Program-made: the position numbers and the translations under genes | The notes under the pieces: generated by a model | The model's input: the letters and a program-made list of their open reading frames with translations, nothing else | Database searches by the model: none | Told to the model about the DNA's origin: nothing | Assembly: GCF_000712075.1 (NCBI RefSeq) | Contig: NZ_JONW01000011.1 | Coordinates: 124,001 to 188,000, forward strand | Direction: 5' to 3' | Source of the DNA: Caulobacter sp. UNC358MFTsu5.1 | GTDB taxonomy: Bacteria > Pseudomonadota > Alphaproteobacteria > Caulobacterales > Caulobacteraceae | Length of the DNA: 64,000 nt | In this document: positions 10,089 through 17,616 of the stretch, piece after piece | Layout of the letters: each line of letters begins with the position of its first letter | Position numbering within the stretch: position 1 is the first letter of the stretch

Positions 10089-11078
10089 ATGAGCGGCTTG
10101 AACTCCATCGGGCTTGGCCTGGTCGGCGATATCGGCGGAACCAACGCGCGGTTCGCCCTGGTCGATTTCGACGGGGCCGACCCCAAGCTGATCGAGCCGA
10201 CCTCGTACAAGGGCGAGGACTACGGTCAGGCCGAGGACGCGGTCGAAGCCTATCTGGCCAAGATGGGCCTCAAGCACGCCGACCAGGCGGTGGTGGCCGT
10301 CGCCGGTCCGATCGAGCACGGCTCGGTGCACTTCACCAACAGCGACTGGAAGCTGTCGGAAGACAGCCTGCGCCGGGCTGGCGGCTTCCGCTCGGCCAAG
10401 CTGATCAACGACTTCACGGCCCAGGCCCTGGCCGCCCCGCGTCTGGCGCCCAAGGACCTGCGCCAGATCGGTCCGCACCAGACCTCGGGCGAGGGCGACC
10501 TGGCGATCATCGGCCCCGGCACCGGCTTCGGCGCGGCGGGCATGGTGCGCCGCCACGGCGTCGAGACGCCCCTGACCACCGAGGGCGGCCATATCGCCTT
10601 CGCGCCGTTCGACGACGTCGAGATCGAGATCCTCCGTGCGCTGAACAAGCGTTTCGGCCGCTGCTCGATCGAGCGCATCCTGTCGGGTCCGGGCATGGAG
10701 GACCTGCACGTCATCCTGGCCGAGGTGGAGGGCCGCAAGGCCGAGGAACTGACGGCCAAGCAGATCACCGAGCACGGCGTGGCCGGCGACGAGTGCTGCA
10801 AGGTCACCATCGACCGCTTCTGCGCCATCCTGGGTTCGGCGGCCGGCGACCTGGCCCTGGCCCTGGGCGCCCGGGGCGGGGTGTTCATCGCCGGCGGCAT
10901 CGCGCCGCGGATCGTCGATCTGCTGGAGAAGGGCGAGTTCCGCAGCCGATTCGAGTCGAAGGGCCGCCTCAGCGACTACACCCGCGCCATCCCGACCCAC
11001 GTGGTGATGAACCCCCACACCGCCCTGATCGGGGCGGCCGTGGCCATGACCCCGGACGGCAAGGCGGCCATTTCGTAA
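10089..11078 (+). CDS. glk: Glucokinase (bacterial Glk type)
   Basis: 329 residues. Phosphorylates glucose with ATP to give the substrate of Zwf. Motifs: GLVGDIGGTNARFALVD (phosphate loop, about 8-24), LINDFTAQALA, GPGTGFGAAG (about 140-149), TEGGHIAF with the sugar-binding Glu/His, and GGVFIAGGIAPRI (about 264-276). ATG at 10089 has AGGAAG 8 bases upstream; the frame is open further upstream but overlaps edd. Last gene of the operon, followed by a strong hairpin. Confidence 0.95.
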   Translation: MSGLNSIGLGLVGDIGGTNARFALVDFDGADPKLIEPTSYKGEDYGQAEDAVEAYLAKMGLKHADQAVVAVAGPIEHGSVHFTNSDWKLSEDSLRRAGGFRSAKLINDFTAQALAAPRLAPKDLRQIGPHQTSGEGDLAIIGPGTGFGAAGMVRRHGVETPLTTEGGHIAFAPFDDVEIEILRALNKRFGRCSIERILSGPGMEDLHVILAEVEGRKAEELTAKQITEHGVAGDECCKVTIDRFCAILGSAAGDLALALGARGGVFIAGGIAPRIVDLLEKGEFRSRFESKGRLSDYTRAIPTHVVMNPHTALIGAAVAMTPDGKAAIS

Positions 11079-11081
11079 GGC

Positions 11082-11107
11082 CTTAAGGGGGCTTTCCGCC
11101 CCTTGAG
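11082..11107 (+). terminator. Hairpin after glk
   Basis: CTTAAGGGG (11082-11090) pairs with CCCCTTGAG (11099-11107), 9 base pairs including one G-T, loop of 8. The downstream tract CGTTTCTTAT is only moderately T-rich. Likely end of the zwf-pgl-edd-glk transcript, although some readthrough into the LacI-type gene is possible. Confidence 0.6.
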
Positions 11108-11158
11108 CCGCGTTTCTTATCCCTCGGGGCGAGTTTTCCGCGTGAAGTGGGCTCGCCT

Positions 11159-11172
11159 TGACAAGGCTGTCA
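11159..11172. promoter_or_regulatory. Degenerate LacI-family operator before the regulator gene (autoregulation)
   Basis: TGACAAGGCTGTCA matches the zwf operator core TGACAACGTTGTCA at 12 of 14 positions, and the two differing bases are both central. It overlaps a -35-like TTGACA (11158-11163) and lies about 53 bases before the TTG start of the LacI-type gene. A weakened copy of a repressor's own site before its own gene is typical of autoregulation. Confidence 0.6.
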
Positions 11173-11224
11173 TGCCTTTATTGCGTCGCTTGTCGATTTT
11201 CGACGCTTCGCGAGGCCGGCTGTC

Positions 11225-12244
11225 TTGAGTTCCAAGGTTACGATCCACGAGGTCGCCCGTCTGTCGGGCGTATCGATCAAGACCGTTTCGCGGGTGCTGA
11301 ACCGCGAGCCGAACGTGAAGAACGACACCCGCGTGCGGGTGCAGGAAGCCGTCGCGGCCCTGAACTACCGGCCCAACATCTCGGCCCGCAGCCTGGCGGG
11401 GTCGAAGGCCTATCTGATCGGCGTGTTCTTCGACAACCCGAGCCCGGCCTATGTGACCGACGTCCAGCTGGGCGCGATCGCCCGCTGCCGCGAGGAGGGT
11501 TACCACCTGATCGTCGAGCCGCTGGACTCCACCGGCGACGTGGCCGCCCAGGTCGAGCCGATGCTGCACACCCTGCGCATGGACGGCGTGATCCTGACCC
11601 CGCCCGTCTGTGACAACGCCGCGGTGCTGGACGTGCTGGAGGCCGAGGGCGTGCCCTATGTGCGCCTGTCGCCCGACCAGGACCTGGGCCGTTCGGCCAG
11701 CGTGCGCATGGACGACGTGCGCGCCGCCTACGAGATGACCGCCCACCTGATCAGCCTGGGCCATACCGACATCGGCTTCATCAAGGGCCACCCCGAGCAC
11801 GGCGCCTCGCACCTGCGCTACGAGGGCTATGCGGCGGCGATGAAGGAGCACGGCCACGCCGTGCGCGAGGACCATGTGGAGCAGGGCTGGTTCTCGTTCC
11901 GCTCGGGCTTCGAGGCGGCCGAGCGGCTGCTGGACCGCCCCGACCGTCCCACGGCGATCTTCGCCTCCAACGACGACATGGCCCTGGGCGTGATGGCGGT
12001 GGCCAACCGCCTGCGCCTGGAAGTGCCCCAGACCCTGTCGGTGGCCGGCTTCGACGACACGCCGGGCGCCAAGGTGGTCTGGCCGCAACTGACCACCGTG
12101 CGCCAGCCGATCCAGGCCATGGCCGCCGCCGCCGCCGACCTGCTGCTGGGCGGCGCGACCCAGGCCGAAGGCGACGGGGCGCCGCCCTCGCGCCTGCTGG
12201 ATTTCGAACTGGTGGTCCGCGAGTCCACCGGCCCCATCGGCTAG
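11225..12244 (+). CDS. LacI/GalR-family transcriptional regulator of the Entner-Doudoroff genes
   Basis: 339 residues from a TTG start. N-terminal helix-turn-helix VTIHEVARLSGVSIKTVSRVLN (about 4-25) and hinge helix NYRPNISARSLAGSKA (about 46-61) are canonical. The rest is a periplasmic-binding-like sensor domain (GVFFDNPSPAYVTDVQLGA ... FASNDDMALGVM ... SVAGFDDTPGAKVVWPQLTTVRQP). It probably represses zwf-pgl-edd-glk, itself and pyk through the shared palindrome; the effector is likely a glucose catabolite such as a phosphogluconate derivative, but the sequence does not show which. Confidence 0.92.
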   Translation: MSSKVTIHEVARLSGVSIKTVSRVLNREPNVKNDTRVRVQEAVAALNYRPNISARSLAGSKAYLIGVFFDNPSPAYVTDVQLGAIARCREEGYHLIVEPLDSTGDVAAQVEPMLHTLRMDGVILTPPVCDNAAVLDVLEAEGVPYVRLSPDQDLGRSASVRMDDVRAAYEMTAHLISLGHTDIGFIKGHPEHGASHLRYEGYAAAMKEHGHAVREDHVEQGWFSFRSGFEAAERLLDRPDRPTAIFASNDDMALGVMAVANRLRLEVPQTLSVAGFDDTPGAKVVWPQLTTVRQPIQAMAAAAADLLLGGATQAEGDGAPPSRLLDFELVVRESTGPIG

Positions 12245-12298
12245 GGTTTTCCACGCGCCCCATGGATCGGAAGCCGCTCCAGGCGTTTAAAATGGGGT

Positions 12299-12318
12299 GA
12301 CCTCGACGTTCAGAGGTC
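12299..12318 (+). terminator. Small hairpin after the LacI-type gene
   Basis: GACCTC (12299-12304) and GAGGTC (12313-12318) form a 6-bp stem with an 8-base loop, followed by TTC. The stem is short and there is no T run. It lies 55 bases after the regulator stop. Weak terminator at best. Confidence 0.3.
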
Positions 12319-12382
12319 TTCAAGGTGGAAAGGCTTGGTGGTTGACGCTAAGTCATCGGTGGCGAATCCGAACCCTTGGCGC

Positions 12383-12396
12383 TAGACAACGTTGTC
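12383..12396. promoter_or_regulatory. LacI-family operator upstream of pyk
   Basis: AGACAACGTTGTCA matches the zwf operator core in 13 of 14 positions; GACAACGTTGTC is a perfect 12-base palindrome. The preceding GCTAGAC (12381-12387) resembles the Caulobacter -10 element GCTANAWC, so the operator would overlap the promoter. It is 104 bases upstream of the pyk ATG, indicating that pyk belongs to the same regulon as zwf-glk. Confidence 0.65.
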
Positions 12397-12500
12397 AGGC
12401 GCGAAATTTGGGAATGACGTTCGCCCTGAGCAAATCCTTTCCGCTTTGCGGCATTTTCTTGCCGCATCGCAGCATAATCTAGCCTCTCCGGAGCAGCTTC

Positions 12501-13931
12501 ATGATCCGCGCGCGCCGCTCCCGCATCGTCGCCACCATCGGTCCGGCCAGCAGCTCGCATGAGATGATTGTGAGACTGGCCAAGGCCGGAGCCGACGTCT
12601 TCCGCCTGAACTTCAGCCACGGCAGCCACGAGAACCACAAGGCCTCGTACGACGCGATCCGCGCCGCCGAGAAGGTGGTCGACCGGCCGCTGGGCATCCT
12701 GGCCGACCTGCAGGGGCCGAAGCTGCGCGTGGGCAAGTTCGCCGACGGCCCCGTGACGCTGAAGGCCGGTCAGGCCTTCCGCTTCGACGACGACCCCAAG
12801 CCGGGCGACGAGACGCGGGTGCACCTGCCGCACCCCGAGATCCTGGTGGCCATGCGTCCCGGCGCGACCCTGCTGCTGGACGACGGCAAGCTGCGGATGA
12901 CGGTGACCGACGCCGGCCCCGGCTACGCCAACACCACGGTCGTCAACGGCGGCAAGCTGTCGGAACGCAAGGGCGTGGCGGTGCCGGACGTCGTGATCCC
13001 GATGTCGCCCCTGACGCCGAAGGACCGCGAGGATCTGGCCTTCGCCCTGCGCCTGGGCGTCGACTGGATCGCCCTGTCGTTCGTGCAGGCCCCCGAGGAC
13101 ATGGCCGAGCTGCGCCGCATCGTCGAAGGCCGCGCCGCCGTCCTGGCCAAGATCGAGAAGCCCCAGGCGCTGGAAGTGCTGGGCCCGATCCTCGACCTGT
13201 GCGACGGCGTGATGGTGGCCCGCGGCGACCTGGGCGTCGAGATGGCCCCGGAAGAGGTGCCGGTGGCCCAGAAGGTCATCCTGCGCGCCGCCCGCGAGCG
13301 CGGCATTCCGGTGATCGTCGCCACCCAGATGCTGGAGTCGATGACCAGCTCGCCGACCCCGACCCGGGCCGAGGCCTCGGACGTGGCCAACGCGGTCTAC
13401 GAAGGCGCCGACGCGGTCATGCTGTCGGCCGAGAGCGCCGCCGGCGACTATCCGGAAGAGGCCGTGACGATGATGAGCCGCATCATCGAGCGGGTGGAGC
13501 GCGATCCGCGCTGGCCCGAGTTGATGCAGGCCGAGCAACCACATAACGACGAGGACGCCGACGTCCTGGTCGTGGCCGCGGCCCAGGCCGCCAAGGCCGG
13601 TTCGACCAAGTGCCTGGTGGCCTTCACCACCACCGGCGCCACCGCCCGCCGCCTGTCGCGCGAGCGGCCGCTGCAGCCCGTGCTGGCCCTGTCGCCCCGC
13701 GTCGAGGCCGTGCGCCGCATGTGCCTGGTCTGGGGCGTGGAGGCCCGCGTCAGCGGCCAGCCCGACAGCCTGGAGGTGGTCACCTCGGACGCCGTCGCCA
13801 AGGCCGTGGAGTTGGACCTGGTCGGACCGGGCGAGCGCGTGCTGATCGTCGCCGGCACCCCGTTCGGCGCGCCCGGCGCGGCCAATCTGCTGCGCCTGGC
13901 CCACGCGCCGTTCCCGACGCGCAAGCGCTGA
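12501..13931 (+). CDS. pyk: Pyruvate kinase
   Basis: 476 residues. Converts phosphoenolpyruvate and ADP to pyruvate and ATP. Motifs: RRSRIVATIGPASSS (about 4-18), FRLNFSHGSHE (about 35-45), ILADLQGPKLRVG, AKIEKPQAL (about 216-224, active-site Lys/Glu), GDLGVEMAPEEVP, and ATQMLESMTSSPTPTRAE (about 274-291). Length is typical of type II enzymes. ATG with GGAG 7 bases before. Transcribed alone behind a LacI-type operator and closed by a 14-bp hairpin. It consumes the three-carbon products of the Entner-Doudoroff pathway encoded next door. Confidence 0.97.
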   Translation: MIRARRSRIVATIGPASSSHEMIVRLAKAGADVFRLNFSHGSHENHKASYDAIRAAEKVVDRPLGILADLQGPKLRVGKFADGPVTLKAGQAFRFDDDPKPGDETRVHLPHPEILVAMRPGATLLLDDGKLRMTVTDAGPGYANTTVVNGGKLSERKGVAVPDVVIPMSPLTPKDREDLAFALRLGVDWIALSFVQAPEDMAELRRIVEGRAAVLAKIEKPQALEVLGPILDLCDGVMVARGDLGVEMAPEEVPVAQKVILRAARERGIPVIVATQMLESMTSSPTPTRAEASDVANAVYEGADAVMLSAESAAGDYPEEAVTMMSRIIERVERDPRWPELMQAEQPHNDEDADVLVVAAAQAAKAGSTKCLVAFTTTGATARRLSRERPLQPVLALSPRVEAVRRMCLVWGVEARVSGQPDSLEVVTSDAVAKAVELDLVGPGERVLIVAGTPFGAPGAANLLRLAHAPFPTRKR

Positions 13932-13938
13932 CAAGACG

Positions 13939-13970
13939 CCGCTCATCTCGGCATTCGCCGGGATGAGCGG
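13939..13970. terminator. Bidirectional terminator hairpin between pyk and the ABM-like gene
   Basis: CCGCTCATCTCGGC (13939-13952) pairs with GCCGGGATGAGCGG (13957-13970): 14 pairs including one G-T, loop ATTC. It lies between the stops of two convergent genes (13931 and 13974), so it can end transcription from both sides. Confidence 0.8.
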
Positions 13971-13973
13971 AGT

Positions 13974-14276
13974 TTACTCGCTCACCGCCTGGTAGTGCCG
14001 CACGAAGGGTTCCTGCTCGAGCAGGAACTCGGCGTCGAAGTCGTAGTACTTGGCGTGCTCGAAGTCCTCGCCGGCGAAGCGCTTGATCGCGTCCAGATCG
14101 CTCCAGAAGGTCAGCATCTCGAAGTGCACGACCTCGCCCTCGGGCCGGGTCAGGCACCAGGCGCCCAGGTTGCCGGGCGTGGACTTGTAGTCGGGCAGGG
14201 CGACCTCGCGCATCAGGGCCAGATAGCGGTCGCTCAGCGACGCGGGTACGCGGCCATGCCAGTTGCGGACGATCAT
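13974..14276 (-). CDS. ABM-like (antibiotic biosynthesis monooxygenase fold) small protein
   Basis: 100 residues, MIVRNWHGRVPASLSDRY at the start. Contains the strand-helix pattern of dimeric alpha/beta-barrel proteins (RNWHGRV ... YLALMREVALPDYKSTPGNLG ... VHFEMLTFWSDLDAIKRFAGED), as in YczJ/ABM-type proteins that act on small hydrophobic or quinone-like substrates. GGAGAGGAGG supplies a strong ribosome site. It lies 38 bases downstream of the Crp/Fnr-type gene on the same strand and is likely co-transcribed, so it may be controlled by the same stimulus. The substrate is unknown. Confidence 0.75.
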   Translation of the reverse strand: MIVRNWHGRVPASLSDRYLALMREVALPDYKSTPGNLGAWCLTRPEGEVVHFEMLTFWSDLDAIKRFAGEDFEHAKYYDFDAEFLLEQEPFVRHYQAVSE

Positions 14277-14314
14277 GCGGGCCTCCTCTCCAACGCGGTG
14301 GAGATGGGGAGGCT

Positions 14315-15049
14315 TCAGCCGAAGGGAAGCGGCAGCAGGCGCTCGTAGCCGCGCCGCACGGCGGCGTAGCATTCGCAGGTGATGGCTTCCAGGCCCGCGC
14401 GATCCAGGATGTCGACCACCCCGCGGCGATAGCGGATCAGGCCCTTGGCCTGCAGCGAGCCGGCCACCGCCGTGACCGTGGTGCGCTGGACGCCCAGCAT
14501 GTCGGCGAGGAATTCCTGGGTCAGGTTGATGGTGTCGCCGTCGATGCGGTCGCGGCACGACAGCAGCCAGCGGCAGAAGCGGGCCTCCACGCCGTGCAGG
14601 GCGTTGCAGGCCACCGACTGGATCGCATGGCCGAACAGCGCTTCGTTGTGGCGATCGACCAGGTCGCGCAGGGCGGCGCTGCGGCTCCAGGCCTCGTGCA
14701 GGGCCGTGGCGTTGATCCGCGAGGCGAAGCCGGGGGCCTGGACGATGGCCCGCACCAGCGACTGGCGCGGCGCCACGGCGGCCATCAGGCCCAGGGCGCC
14801 TTCGCGGCCCACCGGCGCGGACTCGATCGCCGCGCCGTTCTCCATCAGCGTCATCAGCGAGATGACGCAGTCGTGGGGGAAGTAGACCACCTCGATCGGA
14901 TCGCCCGGATCGCACAGGTGCCGGCCCTTTTCCAACTCATGGTGGGTGAGATGGGGCGCGATCAGCCCGAAATCCTCGGACGGCAGGGCGGCGAGCAGGC
15001 GATTTTTCAAGGGTGCGGCGGTCCCGTCGGGCGAATCAATCACCGGCAT
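14315..15049 (-). CDS. Crp/Fnr-family transcriptional regulator
   Basis: 244 residues. N-terminal cyclic-nucleotide-binding-type beta roll (about 15-125: LEKGRHLCDPGDPIEVVYFPHDCVISLMT), long dimer helix, and C-terminal winged helix-turn-helix (about 165-230: NLTQEFLADMLGVQRTTVTAVAGSLQAKGLI). There is no cluster of N-terminal Cys as in FNR, and the cAMP phosphate-binding sequence is not conserved, so the signal is unknown. Aligned to E. coli CRP, the recognition helix keeps Arg180 but has Thr for Glu181 and Ala for Arg185, predicting altered half-site specificity. ATG at 15049 chosen; the frame is open to 15139. Two candidate own sites lie upstream. Confidence 0.88.
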   Translation of the reverse strand: MPVIDSPDGTAAPLKNRLLAALPSEDFGLIAPHLTHHELEKGRHLCDPGDPIEVVYFPHDCVISLMTLMENGAAIESAPVGREGALGLMAAVAPRQSLVRAIVQAPGFASRINATALHEAWSRSAALRDLVDRHNEALFGHAIQSVACNALHGVEARFCRWLLSCRDRIDGDTINLTQEFLADMLGVQRTTVTAVAGSLQAKGLIRYRRGVVDILDRAGLEAITCECYAAVRRGYERLLPLPFG

Positions 15050-15092
15050 GCGGTAGAGTTTCGAAGCTATAGGTTGGAAGCTGGCCCGATGT

Positions 15093-15108
15093 TGTCGAGT
15101 AGCCGACA
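15093..15108. promoter_or_regulatory. Candidate Crp/Fnr-type site 1 upstream of the Crp/Fnr gene
   Basis: TGTCG (15093-15097), AGTAGC, CGACA (15104-15108): perfect inverted arms with a 6-base spacer. It is 44 bases upstream of the regulator's start codon. Same arms as the zwf-upstream site at 6002-6017. Confidence 0.45.
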
Positions 15109-15154
15109 CAAATGCAGAACCCTTATCCGGGGTTCCCAAAGTGCTATTGATTGC

Positions 15155-15170
15155 GTCGGGAACCCGACAT
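15155..15170. promoter_or_regulatory. Candidate Crp/Fnr-type site 2 upstream of the Crp/Fnr gene
   Basis: CGTCG (15155-15159), GGAACC, CGACA (15166-15170): 9 of 10 arm bases match TGTCG-N6-CGACA, and the inner part GTCGGG-AA-CCCGAC is itself a perfect palindrome. Its centre is 62 bases from that of site 1, about six helical turns, so two dimers would lie on the same face of the DNA. Confidence 0.4.
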
Positions 15171-15283
15171 TGCAGGAATAGTTGGAGAGCGCGGCGCCGT
15201 GTACCCGGGTTGGGGTTTGGCTGAACTTTTGCCGGGTTCCAACATCCGGAACCTTTGCTTCCCGAGGACGGTGAGAACCGACC

Positions 15284-15784
15284 TCAGCCCAGGTTGACGT
15301 GGACCTTGTCGCCCAGATCGGGGGTGCTGTCGGTCAGATTGGCCTTGGCGGTCTCCCAGGCGAAGCGGATCGCGCCGCCCTTTGAGATCCACAGCTCGGC
15401 GTCCTTGGCGTCCAGCCGCAGCAGGGTCAGGGACGGGTCGTCCTTGCCGTCCGGAAACCAGGCCGCGACCATCGGGTTCCAGTACTTGTCGATGCGGGCC
15501 GTATCGCGGGCGGTGGACAGCACGCCGCCGATGCAGGCCTGGAAGTCCTGGTCCTTGGCCTGGACGATGAACATGGCCTGGGCTCCGCCGCCGGCGCTCT
15601 TGGCCAGGTCGGTGTCGTCCTTGGTGAAGAACCAGATCTGGCCGCTTTCCGGCTCGGCGAAGGCGGTCATCGGCTGGAAGTGCTGGTGGCTGTCCGTCAG
15701 GCCCAGCATGCCGAACCGGGTGTGGTCCAGCTCCTTCCAGAGGCGTTTCTCGACGGCGGCCTTGTCGTTTGGATCGGTGCTCAT
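15284..15784 (-). CDS. General stress protein, FMN-binding split-barrel (pyridoxamine 5'-phosphate oxidase-like)
   Basis: 166 residues. The sequence (KRLWKELDHTRFGMLGLTDSHQHFQPMTAFAEPESGQIWFFTKDDTD, then DFQACIGGVLSTARDTARIDKYWNPMVAAWFPDGKDDPSLTLLRLD) is that of the general stress protein 26-like branch of the PNPOx-like FMN-binding barrel. These proteins bind flavin and respond to stress; the substrate is generally unknown. The ATG at 15784 directly follows a 14-bp inverted repeat whose proximal arm holds the AGGAAG ribosome site. Upstream on the minus strand is a GGAAC element that could be the -35 of a general-stress (EcfG/SigT) promoter. Confidence 0.87.
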   Translation of the reverse strand: MSTDPNDKAAVEKRLWKELDHTRFGMLGLTDSHQHFQPMTAFAEPESGQIWFFTKDDTDLAKSAGGGAQAMFIVQAKDQDFQACIGGVLSTARDTARIDKYWNPMVAAWFPDGKDDPSLTLLRLDAKDAELWISKGGAIRFAWETAKANLTDSTPDLGDKVHVNLG

Positions 15785-15821
15785 GACGGTTCTTCCTGTG
15801 CGGGGAGCAGGAAGAACCGTC
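15785..15821 (-). promoter_or_regulatory. 14-bp inverted repeat over the ribosome binding site of the stress-protein gene
   Basis: GACGGTTCTTCCTG (15785-15798) and CAGGAAGAACCGTC (15808-15821) are perfect reverse complements with a 9-base loop. Read on the coding (minus) strand, the second arm contains AGGAAG and runs straight into the ATG at 15784. If the mRNA begins upstream of the repeat, the hairpin would hide the ribosome site. If instead a GGAAC-N17-GTT promoter (-35 at 15835-15839) is used, transcription would begin inside the repeat and the repeat would be an operator. Confidence 0.6.
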
Positions 15822-15850
15822 GTGGGGAACAGCGGTTCCTAGGGCTAAGC

Positions 15851-16984
15851 CTAGAAGCCGGACAGCCGCGCGTAGCGGTCGCGGTGGAACGAGGCCGAGC
15901 CGAACAGGGCTTCGGCGACGCGAGCGCGCTTCATGTAGAGGCCGGCGTCGTGAGCGTCGGTCATGCCGATGCCGCCGTGCATCTGGACCATCTCGTTGGA
16001 CGCCAGGTGCAGGACCTCGGACGCCTTGGCCTTGGCCAGCGAGGCCAGCAGGCGGGTGTCGCCGCCGGCGTCGGCGGCTTCGAGGGCGGCCTCGACGCAG
16101 GAACGGGTGGTCTCCAGGTCGGTGAACAGCTTGGCGGCGCGGTGCTGCAGGGCCTGGAACGTGCCGATCACTTGGCCGAACTGGGTACGGGTCTTGATGT
16201 AGTCCAGGGTGATCTCGAAGGCGGCGGTGGCCGTGCCCAGCATCTCGGCGGCCAGGCCGGCATAGGCGCGGTCCAGCACCGGCTCCAGGATCGCCCAGCC
16301 CTTGCCGACCTCGCCCAGGACCGCATCGGCACCGACCTCGACCTTGTCGAAGGCGATTTCGGCGGCGCCCCGGCTGTCGATCAGGGCCAGATGCTTGCGG
16401 GTGACGCCCTTGGCGTCGCCCGGCACGAGGAACAGGGTGAGGCCGTCGCTGTCGCCGGCCGCGCCCGAGGTGCGGGCCGCGACGATCAGCAGGTCGGCGG
16501 CCTCGCCGTCCAGCACGAACGTCTTGGAGCCGTTCAGGACGAAGCCGGCGCCGCCTTCCTTCGCTGTCAGCGTGGTGTTGAGCGGGGCGTGGTGCGCGCC
16601 CTCGTCGATCGCCAGGGTGGCCACCGCCTCGCCCGTGGCGATCTTCGGCAGCCAGGCGGCCTTCTGGGCGTCCGAGCCGCCCAGCGCCAGGGCCGAAGCG
16701 CCGACCATGGCGGTGGAGAGCAGGGGAGAGGCCACCAGGTTGCGACCGGTCTCCTCGAGGATCAGGCCCAGGCCCAGATAGCCGAAGGCCGAGCCGTCGA
16801 AGTCTTCCGGCACGATCACCCCGGCCCAGCCCATGGCGCCCATCTCGCTCCAGGCGGCCGGGTCGAAGCTCTGCTTGGAGCCGCCGTCGCGCAGCTTGCG
16901 CAGGGCCGCGACGGGGGCGCTGTCCTGCGTCCAGCCTTTGGCGGCGTCGCGCAGCATGGTCTGTTCTTCGGTCAGGACGGCCAT
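15851..16984 (-). CDS. Acyl-CoA dehydrogenase subunit, probably the non-catalytic partner of a heteromeric enzyme
   Basis: 377 residues with the acyl-CoA dehydrogenase fold: N-terminal helical domain, central beta domain (ATLAIDEGAHHAPLNTTLTAKEGGAGFVLNGSKTFVLDGEAADLLIVAARTSG, about 190-245), C-terminal helices ending MHGGIGMTDAHDAGLYMKRARVAEALFGSASFHRDRYARLSGF. The usual C-terminal EGT/S motif of homomeric enzymes is missing. In alpha2beta2 FadE pairs one subunit lacks catalytic residues, so this is likely such a partner for the 17617-18822 product. Starts 1 base after the preceding cistron. Substrate unknown. Confidence 0.85.
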   Translation of the reverse strand: MAVLTEEQTMLRDAAKGWTQDSAPVAALRKLRDGGSKQSFDPAAWSEMGAMGWAGVIVPEDFDGSAFGYLGLGLILEETGRNLVASPLLSTAMVGASALALGGSDAQKAAWLPKIATGEAVATLAIDEGAHHAPLNTTLTAKEGGAGFVLNGSKTFVLDGEAADLLIVAARTSGAAGDSDGLTLFLVPGDAKGVTRKHLALIDSRGAAEIAFDKVEVGADAVLGEVGKGWAILEPVLDRAYAGLAAEMLGTATAAFEITLDYIKTRTQFGQVIGTFQALQHRAAKLFTDLETTRSCVEAALEAADAGGDTRLLASLAKAKASEVLHLASNEMVQMHGGIGMTDAHDAGLYMKRARVAEALFGSASFHRDRYARLSGF

Positions 16985-16985
16985 G

Positions 16986-17612
16986 TCAGGCTTGCTCCCC
17001 AATGGAATGTTCAAAGTTCTGATGACGGACGGCCCAGTCCAGGGCCTGTTCGAGACGGTCGTTGCCCCAGAAGAGCTCGCCGTCGGCGGTGACGAAGGAG
17101 GGCGCGCCGAACAGGCCGCGCTCCCGGGCCTGGCGGACGTGGTCCTTCAGGCGGGCCTTGATCGGATCGGTGGCGGCCGCGGCCAGCACCTCGTCGGGAC
17201 CCGCGCCGATCGAGGCGATCAGCGGGGCCAGCACCTCGGGTCTGGAGATGTCGTGGTCGTCGACGAAATTGGCCTGGTAGACCGCGCGGCTGAAGGCCGG
17301 CGTCCAGCCGTCCTCCAGCCCGACGATGGCGACGCGCGCGGCCAGCAGCCCGTTGCGCGGGAACTGGCTGGGATGGACCAGCGGCAGGCCCTCCAGGTCG
17401 CAGACCCGCTGCAGGTCGCGCCACATGTACTCGCCCTTGACCGGGAAGGCGTTGAACGGGCTGTCGTTCAGGCCCTGCTGGTCATGGAACAGCGGCCCCA
17501 GCAGGAACGGTCGCCAGGCCACGGCCACGCCCGCCGCCTGGGCCAGGCGCTCGACGCGCATGGCGGCTGGGTAGCTGTAGGTGCTGCCGAATTCGTACCA
17601 GAACTCGATCAT
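16986..17612 (-). CDS. 2-hydroxychromene-2-carboxylate isomerase / DsbA-like (GST kappa type) protein
   Basis: 208 residues, thioredoxin fold with helical insertion (MIEFWYEFGSTYSYPAAMRVERLAQAAGV ... FPVKGEYMWRDLQRVCDLEGLPL ... RGLFGAPSFVTADGELFWGNDRLEQALDW). The N-terminal FGSTYSY replaces the CxxC of true DsbA and carries the Ser used by the isomerase/GST-kappa branch with glutathione. It sits between two acyl-CoA dehydrogenase genes in one tight operon (gaps of 4 and 1 bases). The context implies an isomerisation within degradation of a cyclic or aromatic acyl-CoA, but the exact compound cannot be read from sequence. Confidence 0.85.
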   Translation of the reverse strand: MIEFWYEFGSTYSYPAAMRVERLAQAAGVAVAWRPFLLGPLFHDQQGLNDSPFNAFPVKGEYMWRDLQRVCDLEGLPLVHPSQFPRNGLLAARVAIVGLEDGWTPAFSRAVYQANFVDDHDISRPEVLAPLIASIGAGPDEVLAAAATDPIKARLKDHVRQARERGLFGAPSFVTADGELFWGNDRLEQALDWAVRHQNFEHSIGEQA

Positions 17613-17616
17613 GGCT

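Noticed and set aside
11191-11205. TGTCG-ATTTT-CGACG before the LacI-type gene as a Crp/Fnr site
   Set aside because: The spacer is five bases instead of six and one arm base differs, so I did not count it with the three TGTCG-N6-CGACA sites.
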